DNA from: Dipteris shenzhenensis
Lineage: Eukaryota > Polypodiophyta > Polypodiopsida > Gleicheniales
Reading direction: 5' to 3' (one strand)
DNA length: 64,000 nt
NCBI GenBank assembly: GCA_047967505.1
Contig: CM106538.1
Below the pieces are notes generated by a model that worked only from the letters and a program-made list of their open reading frames with translations, did no database searches and was not told where the DNA came from. The position numbers and the translations under genes are program-made. This document shows, one piece after another, positions 10,848-20,625 of this stretch (its first letter is position 1; every line of letters begins with the position of its first letter).

Positions 10848-12038
10848 TGTAACATGCAACGGTTATCTGATCGTGTAATTCATAGCAAGACCTTCTTTAA
10901 ACCTTTAGTGTGGAATGAGCGTTGTTTACCATAGAGAGAGAAAGGAGATGAGGGTAGAGAGAGAGTAGAGTCAACAACCGATTGTGTCCCTATACCCACT
11001 GAGAGCCCCCTCCCCCAATTAGGGGAGAATTTGCTTTATACTTGGAGAACTGAGAAATACAAAGAACACTCTTCAAGAGAGCACGGAACACGCTTCTGAA
11101 GAGCTCACTATGCACACGTATAGCAGACCCAAAGACCTGAGAGGCAACGCCGACCAATACCGATACCTTGATGCTGTCCACACTGACGATGTAGGACGCT
11201 TCTGCAAGGCAAGAAAGAGGCTTGTGCTGTCTACCAGAATGCGTGGGTTACTGCATGAGTGAGAGAGTGAAAACTAGAAGTTATAGATCCTATGAGAGAA
11301 CTGAGAGATGACTGAAATATAGAGCTGAGAGTGAGCTGTGTAAACTGTAAAAGAGAGCTGAGAAAGCTGAGGAAACAGTGTCCAAACCTCTCTCCGTTTG
11401 CTGGTCCAAACCTCCGACTGTTGTGCTGCGTGGTCACCTTCAGATCAGGCTGAACTGATGGCCAAGGGACTGAGGCTAGAGCAGGGCCAGATCTGAGGAT
11501 CTCAGGGGCTGCACAGGAGGCTGAAGTGGAGCTGTAGGAGGACTGAAGGCAGGAGCAAACTGAATGAGAAAACAGGGCAGCCAAGGGGCCCTTTTATAGG
11601 GCTGGATTGAGCCAACCCAGTCTGTAAACAGACCGACTCAGTCTGTTTTACAAAATGGCTGGCCTACAACCAGCCTATAAAAAGCCCTCGGCTCATTTGC
11701 CAGGGGAGTTTTGGGCAGCCTTTGCAGGCTGCCTTCCCTGCTTACCTGTCCAGCCTTTGGGGACCCTAAAGGGACTCCTAACCTAGGCTAAGACCTAAAC
11801 TATAAGATGGAAACACTTAACCTACTGTTCTCCAGTGGGTACTAGTGAAAAAGAACTGACTACTGACTTGACCTAAGGCTGAGAGACTGACCTACGTAGC
11901 TTGTGCCTGACTGTCCCTGGACAAGGGCTCACAAAGGGGTCACGTCATACGACAAAATCTCCTATCTGGGAACTATAATGCACTTGTCGATGTAGCCAGT
12001 GTGTCACCTTGCACCCAAGTGCAGGGGTGCATGTGACA
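10848..12038 (-). repeat. 5' LTR of element B
   Basis: 1191 bp copy of 4581-5768, starting at TGTAACATGC and ending in GTGACA just before the TGATT duplication. The TATA-like box is kept at about 11590-11599 on the minus strand. Substitutions and short indels against the other LTR are scattered through its length. Confidence 0.95.
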
Positions 12039-12043
12039 TGATT

Positions 12044-12446
12044 CCAGGCCTCTAAAAGGGGCCCCAGGTGGGGACATTCTGCATTCCATTCTACAAAGAA
12101 TTTGGTGCCTCAGTTTGGGCTGCCGCCACTACAACAAGGAGGTGCAGAAGACTTGGAGAAGAAGATCCTCACCATTGGGTGCCTGCACAGCAGCAAGGAG
12201 GAGCGGATTCACATGAGACTTGTGCCTCACTATTTGCTGCCTACACAGCAGCAAGGAGGTCAAGGTTCACCAGACACTGCCTTACATTGGCCCATTCACT
12301 GGAGCAGCAGGAAGGCATGTTTGTGCTCTAGGAGAGCAATGCAGGCTGAAGTGTTTTGAAGGTGCGAGGAGGAGGAAGGAGAACAGTTCTGAGTGTCACA
12401 TAGCACCCTGCTGATAGGGGTGGCACACCTTGCACCTATTTTGTAG
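12044..12446 (+). other. LTR-like remainder, possibly the rest of the element A LTR
   Basis: Directly beyond the element B target duplication. It contains three imperfect copies of an ACAGCAGCAAGGAGG-like unit (about 12137, 12189 and 12247) and no convincing ORF. If element B landed in the LTR of A, this would be its R-U5 part. The window has no second A LTR to prove it. Confidence 0.35.
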
Positions 12447-12486
12447 ATGGTTTGGTCCACGCTTGTACAAATATATATTGTTGTTC

Positions 12487-12511
12487 TACTCTCTCTCTCT
12501 CTCTCTCTCCA
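12487..12511. repeat. (CT)n microsatellite
   Basis: About 12 CT repeats directly before a LINE RT fragment. Confidence 0.95.
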
Positions 12512-12512
12512 C

Positions 12513-12665
12513 TCCCTAGACCACATCTTCAACCTGTTGGCTATCATTGAGGCGTGGACGAGATCCCAGAAAGTCTACGCTTGCTTTGTAGACTTCCAGA
12601 AGGCCTTTGACATTTTCCCACGATCTTGTATGACCAGGAGACTTTAGGAGATGCATATTCCTGAG
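12513..12665 (+). pseudogene. LINE (L1-type) reverse transcriptase fragment
   Basis: The plus-strand frame reads LDHIFNLLAIIEAW, then VYACFVDFQKAFD, matching the non-LTR RT block LDHIFTLRxIIExxxxxxKxxYxCFVDFxKAFDxV with its first catalytic Asp. It closes with a stop at about 12645; LQEMHIPEG just after fits the next LINE block. Only about 50 codons survive. Not part of the host gene. Confidence 0.8.
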
Positions 12666-12926
12666 GGGGAGTGATGAGCCTATACGAGTCCTTCAGAGGG
12701 AGAGTTCATGCCCTAGGAGGCGTTGTATTGGCACTACATGAGAGTGTCTTAGACAACGGGAGGTGAGGCTGAGGGGATAGTTAGCGCCAGAGGGGGTTGC
12801 ACCGAATGTAGCTTACATGGATTGAGGTAGCTTGCTAGAACTGTCTAGTTTGTTTATACTCTCAGGAGGAGAGGCCTCACTCTTGGCTCAAGCTGTAGTG
12901 TTGTTTATACTAGCGACATAGTTGGC

Positions 12927-13312
12927 TTATTTGAATGTTAAAGATCAAAGAGATTGGGAAGATAACCTTGGCAAGGGCAAGGCCATGGTCTTTAATAGTT
13001 TGAAACATGCTATGCTATGCATGCCTATATAATGAGGAGAGCTGAATTGGTGGTTTTGTCATATGTATGCTTGGATGTTATTTAGTGAGGTGCTATCTTC
13101 ACTATGGACTACTGATCCAAGGTTTATTTGGATGTTAAAGATCAAGAGATTGGAAAGATAACCTTGGCAAGGGCAAGGCCATGGTCTTTAATAGTTTGAA
13201 ACATGCTATGCATGTCTATGTAATGAGGAGAGACAAATTGTTGGTTTTGTCTTATGTATGCTTTGATGTTGTTTAGTGAGGTGCTATCTTCACTATGTAC
13301 TTCTGATCCAAG
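12927..13312. repeat. Pair of direct repeats, about 190 bp each
   Basis: About 12927-13118 and 13124-13312 share ATGTTAAAGATCAA, the block GATAACCTTGGCAAGGGCAA, the GTTTGAAACATGCTATGC tract and TTAGTGAGGTGCTATCTTCA, with scattered differences. They carry no ORF of note and look like an old tandem duplication of non-coding sequence. Confidence 0.85.
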
Positions 13313-13708
13313 CCACACTTGGCAAGAATATGCCTCCCTTATGAGAGTAGAATGTGAGGCCAAATTTTGAAGCTCGTGCAGGGTAATGTTTCTCTTGGAG
13401 TCATCAAGTTGATTGATACTATAGTTTAGGGTTTTAGATCTCTCTAATTTCTTCTAGGCGGATATAAAGATAGACTAAAGATGAAAAAGAAGAAGATATA
13501 TACCTTTAGAAGACTAGGCTCTTAAATAATACATTGAAATGATAACATATTGATTCTTTCAAGGTGGAGATGGTTTTAGTTTTGTTGGTGGACATTGTTA
13601 TGAGTAAGTCATCTTTTTGTGAGCAGGACATCTGGATTAGTTCCATGCAAATAGAATTCTTTTGTTAAGCAGTGTGTTTCTTATTGGTTACATATTTGTC
13701 TGGTTTAG
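13313..13708. other. Non-coding stretch before the first host exon
   Basis: AT-rich sequence with no recognised element. Its last 30 bases are T-rich and end in TTTAG, giving a good 3' splice site at 13707-13708. Confidence 0.5.
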
Positions 13709-14151
13709 GAAGTTCGAATTGCATGACTTCCACATTTCTTGTTCTTGTGCTTCTGGTTCTTGAGGACTGCCTCCATAAGCGGCATGATTTCGTTCTTCAG
13801 ATTTTCGAGAACACACTATCGTGGAGAAGTGTTAAGCGCTGGGTTTTATCAGATGGATTTGAGGAGCTATCAAAGATGGCATTATTGTTGCACACATCCA
13901 TTGTGCGAAATTCAGCTTTTAGAGAACAAGTCCTATTCAGAAAACCTGCACTAAGAATTTTGGGAAGCGCTTTTCGACTTTCCCGTGCAAGAAGAAAATT
14001 TCAAACTCTCTTGGATTTCTCCATAGAGGATATTATGGAGATTATTAATTATGTTGAAATGGAGGGGAGTAGCATGCGAATTTTGGAATTACGACTGTTG
14101 GCATTGAGAACGATACTAGAGTGCTCCCCGCCAGCATGCTTCTCAGCCAAG
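13709..14151 (+). CDS. URB1: URB1-like exon 1 of this window (internal exon)
   Basis: Bordered by ...TTGTCTGGTTTAG at the left and AAG/GTATCA at the right. The first two bases complete a codon begun upstream; the exon ends after a full codon (phase 0). About 147 codons with no stop. Readable blocks are DCLHKRHDFVLQIFENTL, LSDGFEELSKMALLLHTSI, LRILGSAFRLSRARRKFQTL, SIEDIMEIINYVE and LRTILECSPPACFSAK. The mix of helical Leu-rich segments fits an armadillo/HEAT-like solenoid. The SRARRKFQTL and LECSPP pieces resemble the plant URB1 tail. No neighbouring TE shares this sequence, and in contrast to the TEs it is unbroken. Confidence 0.75.
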
Positions 14152-14204
14152 GTATCACTTTTTGGTCATTGGAAAGTTTTCTTGTAAAAATCAGACCTCA
14201 ACCG

Positions 14205-14495
14205 GTAACTTTCTTGTGCTTTTCAAATATGCTACAGTGCTTGTATCTGTAATGATGATTCTAACCTTTATGTTGATGACGCTTTGGGAGATATGTTTTA
14301 GCTGTGATCTGCCTCTATTTCCAGAATCAATAGGAGCTTGTGTTTTGGTGAAAAATTCAGCGTATTCCTACTAAATTGGCACTTGTTTGTGCTTTTCAAA
14401 TACGCTATTAATGCCAAACCTTTATGCTGTTGATGTTTTGGGACAACTGTTTCAGCTGTGATACATCTGTGTTTTGAGAATAGTTGTTCTACATA
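14205..14495. repeat. Imperfect direct repeat of about 120 bp
   Basis: About 14210-14328 and 14372-14486 share TTGTGCTTTTCAAATAYGCTA, then AACCTTTATG, TTGATG and TTTYAGCTGTGAT in the same order, with indels. It lies just after the 5' splice site of the 18-kb intron. Confidence 0.75.
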
Positions 14496-15279
14496 ATGGC
14501 TTTGTGTTGATTTCATTTTTACATCACATTTTTCTAAAGGTGCAGTTTGAATGTAGTCTGATTGTCAAGAATAGCTCTCTGAAGTAGTGCGTGATGAAGC
14601 GTGATCCATTTGTATGATGACACGAGCTGACGGCAGCCATGCGACACCTGTATGAATTTTGGTTTCATCCCATTAAGGAGAAGCACACTTCAAGTGTTCA
14701 TACGTTTACTCTGATGTTGGAGAGGAATTTAAGTATCATAAGGAACGTCTAGATTTTCTTGAGAGCTTTAATGATGCTAAGAGTTTAACTTGATGCTTTG
14801 ACTATGGGCAATGATTGAGTGCATTTGGTTAAAGTGCTCTCTCTTTAAAACCTTACAGGTACAAGCTTACTTTGAGATTAGGGATATCTATCTGAAACCT
14901 TGTTCTGTTTCAGTTTAGAGCTATGAGATCCTTGTAATGGTCACCTGAGTGCTAAGATTTTAGATATGATATAGTATACGTGAGGTTACTGTATTTTACT
15001 TAAATTTTTATTCCCTACCAGGGTGATTTTTTCCTTTGGAATTGCTCTGATAGATGCAGCTATCCCTTTGGAATGAGGCATTGACATCAGATGGATGGGC
15101 TTTCTCTGGCTCAGGTATATTTCTAGTCTTACAAAGGTATATTTCTCTGGCTCAGGTTGTGCGCTGCATGTCACAGTGCAGTCCGGGTAAAGATCATGCA
15201 TTGAGCCGCTTATAATAGTGAGCCATATGGAGTAATGCTTTTATGCTATAGGGTGGTACATTGACCCTCGTCCTCAGGA

Positions 15280-15560
15280 CATTCCACTTGGTATTTGGGA
15301 GGCTATGGATATGTGGGCGTGTTACCATAATGTTTCTTCAGTGGGAGACATCACCTACCACCCAGCTCCTACCATGTCCAGTATCTGGACAGAGATTGTA
15401 ATTACCTTGATGGCCATCTGGTGTAGGATGAAGGGGACTTGAGGCGTGCATCGTCCAGGAGGACATTTGCTCAGCGTAGAGAGGCATCCCTTCTTTTCTG
15501 AGTCTCTTACTGGTCTGGTGTGGCACTTTCATTTACAGTCCTGTTTCTTTCAACATTTAC
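15280..15560 (+). pseudogene. LINE 3'-end fragment (C-terminal region)
   Basis: The plus-strand frames give MSSIWTEIVITLMAIWCRM, then HPFFSESLTGLVWHFHLQ. They parallel IWTDIVHTLMAVWTDMQ and [18 protein letters not shown] at the C-terminus of LINE-2 (41.9-42.5 kb). Frame changes break it. It is a truncated copy of the same or a related LINE family. Confidence 0.72.
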
Positions 15561-16049
15561 ATATGCTTAGAGATTCCGAGTAGTACTTTGCCACTTGTTT
15601 CTCCTGCTCTCCATGATGTATTTGTGCCTTGAACCTTCATCAGTGCTTTGATCTGGGCGTCTCTTTCATACTGAATATAATTCCATTTCACAAGGGAAAA
15701 AAAGTGTTGCCCTTGATAATTCATACAACATGTAAATTCATTCAGAATAAGCCATGGATAAAGAGATTAAGGAGTCTATTCGGTTGGGAATACTTGAAAA
15801 AAACGAAGAGGGGGTTTGGAGTGTGTTATGTAAGGTTCTTATTGAGCACATGCTTTAAAACATATTTAAGTATTAATGGGATTGGAAGGCAAATACATGT
15901 TTTCCAAATGTTATCCAAAACGGAATCTATCTACATTCCTCACCACCATCACCTGACCTCTCACAGTTATCCCACCCCACCTCTTGCACATTGTTCATTG
16001 TTGGGGGCATCAAAACACATAGCTTTGAAGCTCCATAACGTGCGAGCGA

Positions 16050-16560
16050 AAGATCATGAGGGACTATGTACTATGAATTGCATATGGAATAACTACTATG
16101 GTCCCATCTTAGCAAAGCTTTTTAACGAAGCGGTTTGCACCAGTTTCCCCACACTTGGACCCTTAACACCATCACTCCCATTCACAAGGGAGGGGATCCC
16201 ATGAAAGTAAAAAAGCTATAGGACCATTATGATTGGGCATGTGACATGTCATGTCCAAGGTCTATGCATTAGAGCTCGACACACAGGTTTGCTAGTTTGC
16301 AGAGCTCGAGGGACTTGGAGCCGGCGGACAATTAGTCCTCAGCAGGGTGGATAGAGGAGATGAGTATCACTATTGGGGTCAAACAGGGGTGTTAGCTATC
16401 ACGAACCCTGTTTGGCCTACACATTGATGAGCTTGAGCAGCTTGCAGAGCTCCAAAATCTTGTTGCCGATGGACAGGCAGGCTTTTGGCCTGGTCTTGTG
16501 ACTCTAGATCACATCCTCACACTTTGTGATGCTCTGTTTGCATGTATATGAAGTATTCGA
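16050..16560 (+). pseudogene. LINE reverse transcriptase fragments, rearranged order
   Basis: The end of an open frame (to 16204) gives CIWNNYYGPILAKLFNEAV and TREGIP; then SYRTIMIGHV (about 16218-16250), fitting the KGDPxxxxNYRPIMVGH block of non-LTR RTs. After it come GVKQGC and LFGLHIDELEQL (about 16376-16440), the xVRQGCPLSPTLFGLYIDELE block, then GQAGFWPGLVTLDHILTL (about 16470-16520). In working LINEs the QAGF/LDHI block comes before the RQGC block, so the pieces are rearranged. Confidence 0.7.
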
Positions 16561-17128
16561 TAATGAAGACTATAGTGCCTCTCAAGCATGCTCTTTTTGT
16601 TAAGGTTTGATGCCTTATCACATGCATTCTTATCCACCCCAAAAGTAGCATGCATGAATTCCCTGGCTGTTTCCAATGGGCTGATTGCATCCTCTCCCCT
16701 TCCTACCATCTTGAGGTTTAGAACTTTGTGTTTGTGCCTATTATCTTCCTCAAGTGTTTCCTGAATCACTCTCATGGGTTTTTGCTCCTTAATCACTTGT
16801 GACCAAGGTGGAGTTGCCTGGGCTTGCTACTCTATCTTGGCTGTCATTTTTTCCTCCATCTACTTGGATTTTGCCAAGACTTGCCCGTGCTTGGTTTTTG
16901 GCTCTTCCAAGCATATTTTAACTGCAGCATAATATTTGCAATGTCTTGGCATCCAATGCTATCGGACCACCTTTCGTTTCCTCTTGCATCTTGATTTATG
17001 GCGAAAGCTTGCTCCTCTACTATTTTCTTAAAGCTCTCATTCTCTCTTTTATGTGTATCATCTTGATTGTGAATTCTTTGTATGCATATGGCCAGGCATT
17101 CTTTTAGCTTGGTGTTGAAACCCGGCAC
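16509..17128 (-). pseudogene. LINE ORF1-like remnant (minus strand)
   Basis: Two minus-strand frames (17128-16844 and 16796-16509) with a frame break between them. The first has a charged, coiled-coil-like stretch. The second has VIQETLEEDNRHKHKVLNLKMVG and REFMHATFGVDK, which recall the ORF1 RNA-binding region of L1-type elements (ETLEEExRRxRxLNLRVVGL). I do not recognise it with certainty. Confidence 0.4.
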
Positions 17129-18420
17129 ACCTTTAGTCTTGTCGCCTACGTGGGGGTGGGGGGGGTGTGTGTCACGGGGGCGTGAAATTCTAAGTACTTT
17201 AATGTACTACAAGACCGTGACAACTTTGGTTTTAAAAGTCCAAGCGTGGGCTTAATAATGTGTAATTAAACGCGGCATGGTGCCTAGCACATAAGCGTAA
17301 TTAATCCCTAGGCCCAAAGGCATTCCAAGGAATTAAAAGAGTGGTTGTTGGGAAATGATGATGTGGCATTTTTAATGGGCCCCCTAGAGGGCCATGTACC
17401 TTCAGTGGCCCCCCTAGAGTTCCAGGTGGCTCTAGTGCCTTCTACATGCTCCTTTGCCATTCCTGGACCTTCCTGGGCCTTCTAAACTTCACATGTGTGG
17501 TTTTCTCTCTCATCTTCTCCCTTTGTTGAGATTTTGGACTGGTTTTTCAGCCTCCTTCAGCTGAATTCCGTTTTTCTTCATAACTCCTCACCCGTTTGGA
17601 TTCCTCGACTTTCGTTTGGCCCGATGGCTTCCCCTCTGCCTCCCCTTCGTAGTGATATGCTTTTCCCTCCGTGTGTTTGGTAGAACGGGCAGAGCTGAGC
17701 ACTTCTTTTGCTGGTCGAATTTGCAGAAGTGGTTTTTTCTGGACCTTTTTTCTTCTACCGCCTCCTAGGCCTCTCCTCTTGCAAAGCTACAGCTTTTTGT
17801 TGAATTTCGAGTGGTCCGACGCGCTGGTTGACTGGTTTTTCTCAGTTTTGGAGGACTTTCCGGCGATGAAACTTCTCCAAAACCTGCTCAATGCATTCCT
17901 CTCTGAAGCATGCTTCTTTTGAGCCCAAGAACTCCCAGTTCTTCGCGACAGAAGTGCTTCTTTTCGCATTTTTCAGTGGAATTCTTACTGGTCGGCTCTT
18001 GTAAATGCTCTTTCTTCATGCCTTTGCACTCCTCTTTGGCTGAGAATGCAATCGGGCATTGGCTACTATGTCCTCTCGGCGATTGAGGACTTGGTTTGAG
18101 TTTTCAGGGCTTGGTGAGTTGTGATTTTGCTACTGCAATTTCTTTTTGCACTCAATCACCACTTGACTATTCAGCCTCACCCTCCTACATTTCTACCATG
18201 TCCCTTTCAGTTTCAGATCCCTCAAGGGCCCGAGTTTCCATGAGCCGATCCACCGGTCCCTACTCATGGAGGTGCACAGTATTCGAGCCCGTGAGGTGGA
18301 GCTGACCCATTTCGCACAGGAGCAGGCCCACTTCACTCAGGATCAAGCTCATGCTATACAGGAGCATCATCCAGGAGCAAGCTGCGCATTCAGGGGCTTC
18401 CTCAAATTATTCATTGTTTA
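17129..18420. other. Stretch with no firm gene; upstream of hAT relic
   Basis: A G-run at 17151-17165 precedes TGTCACGGGGGCGTG at about 17171, a possible LTR start, but no partner was found. 17340-17480 repeats GGGCCCCCTAGAGGG / GGCCCCCCTAGAG. 18270-18390 gives a Glu/Gln-rich frame with three CAGGAGCAGGCCC-like units, possibly the N-terminal part of the hAT transposase. Confidence 0.35.
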
Positions 18421-18439
18421 AATTTGTTTAAACTTTATC

Positions 18440-20055
18440 ATTCGTAGGCTGGTTAAGACCAAAGAGAGCCTTCGTCGCACAATGACCAGTTCAGATTGGC
18501 TGGATTGGAGTGACTCGAGATTGCCTGCTGGACAGAATGTCGAGGGGATTGTCTTCGACAATTAGTTTTGGCAGGAAGCCCTTTGCATTCAGATGTCCAT
18601 AGAGCCCTTGTACTTCGTGCTTCGACTCTTTGACCATGAGGGTTGTACTATGGGCTTGCTATACGAGTTCATGCTGAAGCTTCGAAAAGCAACGGAGGAT
18701 TGTCCTATTGAGATCCTCAACCAGAGCAGGTACATATAAGTTGAAACTTGTAAGTTTAATACTCAGTTCTCCTAGCTCTAGCCTCTAACTTGATTCCTTT
18801 TGGTAAATTTTTAGAAAGGGTGACATATTAGGAATTTGGAGGAAGAGATGGGATTGGTTTCATAGGCCAATCCACACTTTTGCACATACGCTCCATCCCT
18901 TGTGGAAGGTGCCTGCTAAATGGAATGATTGGGTGCTTGTGAACGGATGGACCCAATACTTGGAGAAAGTATGCGACTCATCGGTCCAGAATAGGTGAGG
19001 TAGCATGGCGTACAAGTTTGCAGCCTGCTCACTACTTAGTGCTTTGTATTATCATTTATGATTTATGATTTATCTAATTATTTATATTGTCTTCTTTTGT
19101 ATTGCAAATTGCAATAGCATTGAAGAGGACATAGTGGAGTTCCGCAAGACATGGGTCATTTCTCCCGTGCAATTGCCAAGGAAAGAGACAACAGGCTGTT
19201 GGCTCTTACTTGGTGGGAGAAATTTGGGATTTTGAATCCCTCATTGCAGAACTTAGCTCTCCGCATCCTCTCGCAAGATTGCACATCAGGTCCAGCTGAG
19301 AGGATATGGAGCATATGTGCAAACATACACACCAGGAAGAGAAACAAGTTCGTTCTAACTTCTTATAGTTCTTATTTATAGGCTATAGCGTCAAGCTTGT
19401 AAGATTTTGAAAAACAATTCTTAAGTTCTGAGAATTGACTTCTCTATGCTTTGTAAACTATGTCAGGTTAAGCGTGGAGCAGCTCAATAGGTTGGTATAT
19501 GTCAATGCCAACCTACGTCTGCTTGAGAAGTACAGGTCTGCAAATGGTACCAGTAGCATTGAGTGGAAAACCAAGCAAGTCAATCGTGACAAGATCAAGC
19601 TAAAACCTGTTGACATGTCCAGCATCTAGCACAGTCGAGAGAATGACGATGCTTACAAGTTCCTGCGACAGGATGTGCTTCGATTCCGACGAAAGACACG
19701 TTCGATGGCTCGAGCTCGTGCACCATGAGTACGTGCTGCTGCTGTTGCAGAGGATACAGGGACACCTCAGATTCGTGGTTATCAGCATCGAGCACGAGCC
19801 TCATGAGGGGGATCACAGGTATCTGTTCTTGCATCGTCATCCCGAGGACGTTGAGGCAGAGATGAGCCAGAGGAGGAGGAAGAGGCATTGGTAGACAGTG
19901 CAAACTCAGAGGACTCAGATCAGTTGCGAGCCCCTGTTTGGTTCGAGGGTGGCACTTCCTCTTCCTCCACAGAGGATGCAGATCCATCTGCTGATTCCAG
20001 TGCTGATGATGACAGTGATGAGGTAGCAAATCTTGGAGAGGGCAGTGGTCCCTAG
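18440..20055 (+). pseudogene. hAT transposase relic with intron-like gaps
   Basis: Readable plus-strand blocks: FWQEALCIQMSIEPLYFVLR with LFDHEG (about 18568-18640, after an in-frame TAG at 18563), ATEDCPIEILNQS up to a GTACAT donor-like site, then after ATTTTTAG: WRKRWDWFHRPIHTFAHTLH (about 18840-18900), PSLQNLALRILSQ with AERIWS and HTRKRNKF (19230-19350), then LSVEQLNRLVYVNANLRL (about 19467-19530). The last two are the C-terminal dimerisation domain of hAT transposases. An acidic Ser-rich tail ends with a stop near 20055. No terminal inverted repeats were found. Confidence 0.78.
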
Positions 20056-20550
20056 CTCTAGAGAGTCGAGACTAGAGTGTACTGTGTAGTTGTTAGCAGC
20101 TGGCTTGCAGGCAACAAGCTTTGATTATGTATACAGTTTACACCATACAATTACCAGTATATCATTACGGCATGTTACATGTATAATGTAAACAGTAATA
20201 CATAATACATTTTGTTATATTTTGAATCTTGAATCTTGAAATTTGATTCTGAAATTTGAATTATGAAGTTAAAAGTTTATTGTTTGAACTATGGGCCATG
20301 GGCCATGGCATATGCTAGCAACCATATGCACTTGCAACTAATTAGTTAATAGTAATTTGTAAACTGTAAGATCTCTGTCTTTGTAAACCTCAATCTATAG
20401 GCTGCGTGACGCATCTTTTTACTCTTTCAACTATGTAACATGTGTGTGCATTGTGTGCACAATATGGATATCTGAGAGCTCTTTTGAGAGAGAGAGAATC
20501 TAAAGACAATTATTTATGAAGTGTATATAACTTCTATAAATTATAGTATT
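20056..20550. other. AT-rich stretch without recognised features
   Basis: Low-complexity AT-rich DNA, including short TTTGAATCTTGAATCTTGAAATTTGA and CATGGGCCATGGGCC repeats. No ORF or element ends found. Confidence 0.5.
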
Positions 20551-20553
20551 TTT

Positions 20554-20624
20554 AGGCGTTTCTAGACGAAACGCCTATAAAAAACTAGAAACGTCTCTAG
20601 AAACGCGTTTCTAGACACGTTTCT
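20554..20624. repeat. Two nested palindromes built from AAACG/CGTTT
   Basis: AGGCGTTTC-TAGAC-GAAACGCCT (20554-20576) is a perfect 9-bp hairpin. AGAAACGTCTCTAGAAACG (20587-20605) faces CGTTTCTAGACACGTTTCT (20606-20624), a 38-bp palindrome with a single mismatched pair whose centre is CTAGAAACGCGTTTCTAG. They lie at the left edge of the region upstream of the Copia-A gag. Confidence 0.92.
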
Positions 20625-20625
20625 T

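Larger units (their letters stand above)
4581..12038 (-). mobile_element. Full-length Ty3/gypsy element B
   Basis: Bounded by two LTRs of about 1.19 kb that both begin TGTAACATGC and end GCATGTGACA on the plus strand. Both ends are flanked by the same 5 bases, TGATT (4576-4580 and 12039-12043), a perfect target-site duplication. Inside, on the minus strand, are a primer site for initiator tRNA-Met, gag, protease, RT, RNase H, integrase and a purine tract. The LTRs differ by a few percent by eye, so the insertion is not recent. Coding is broken by stops, frameshifts and a 227-bp tandem duplication. No clear chromodomain is seen. Confidence 0.95.

Noticed and set aside
12068-12414. Overlapping ORFs as a host exon upstream of exon 1
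   Set aside because: Three frames are equally open because of short repeats, and no splice borders or URB1-like motif were found.
15629-16040. First two thirds of a 191-codon plus-strand frame as a separate gene
   Set aside because: Only its last 50 codons are recognisable, as LINE RT; the rest has no motif and looks like chance reading of AT-rich DNA.
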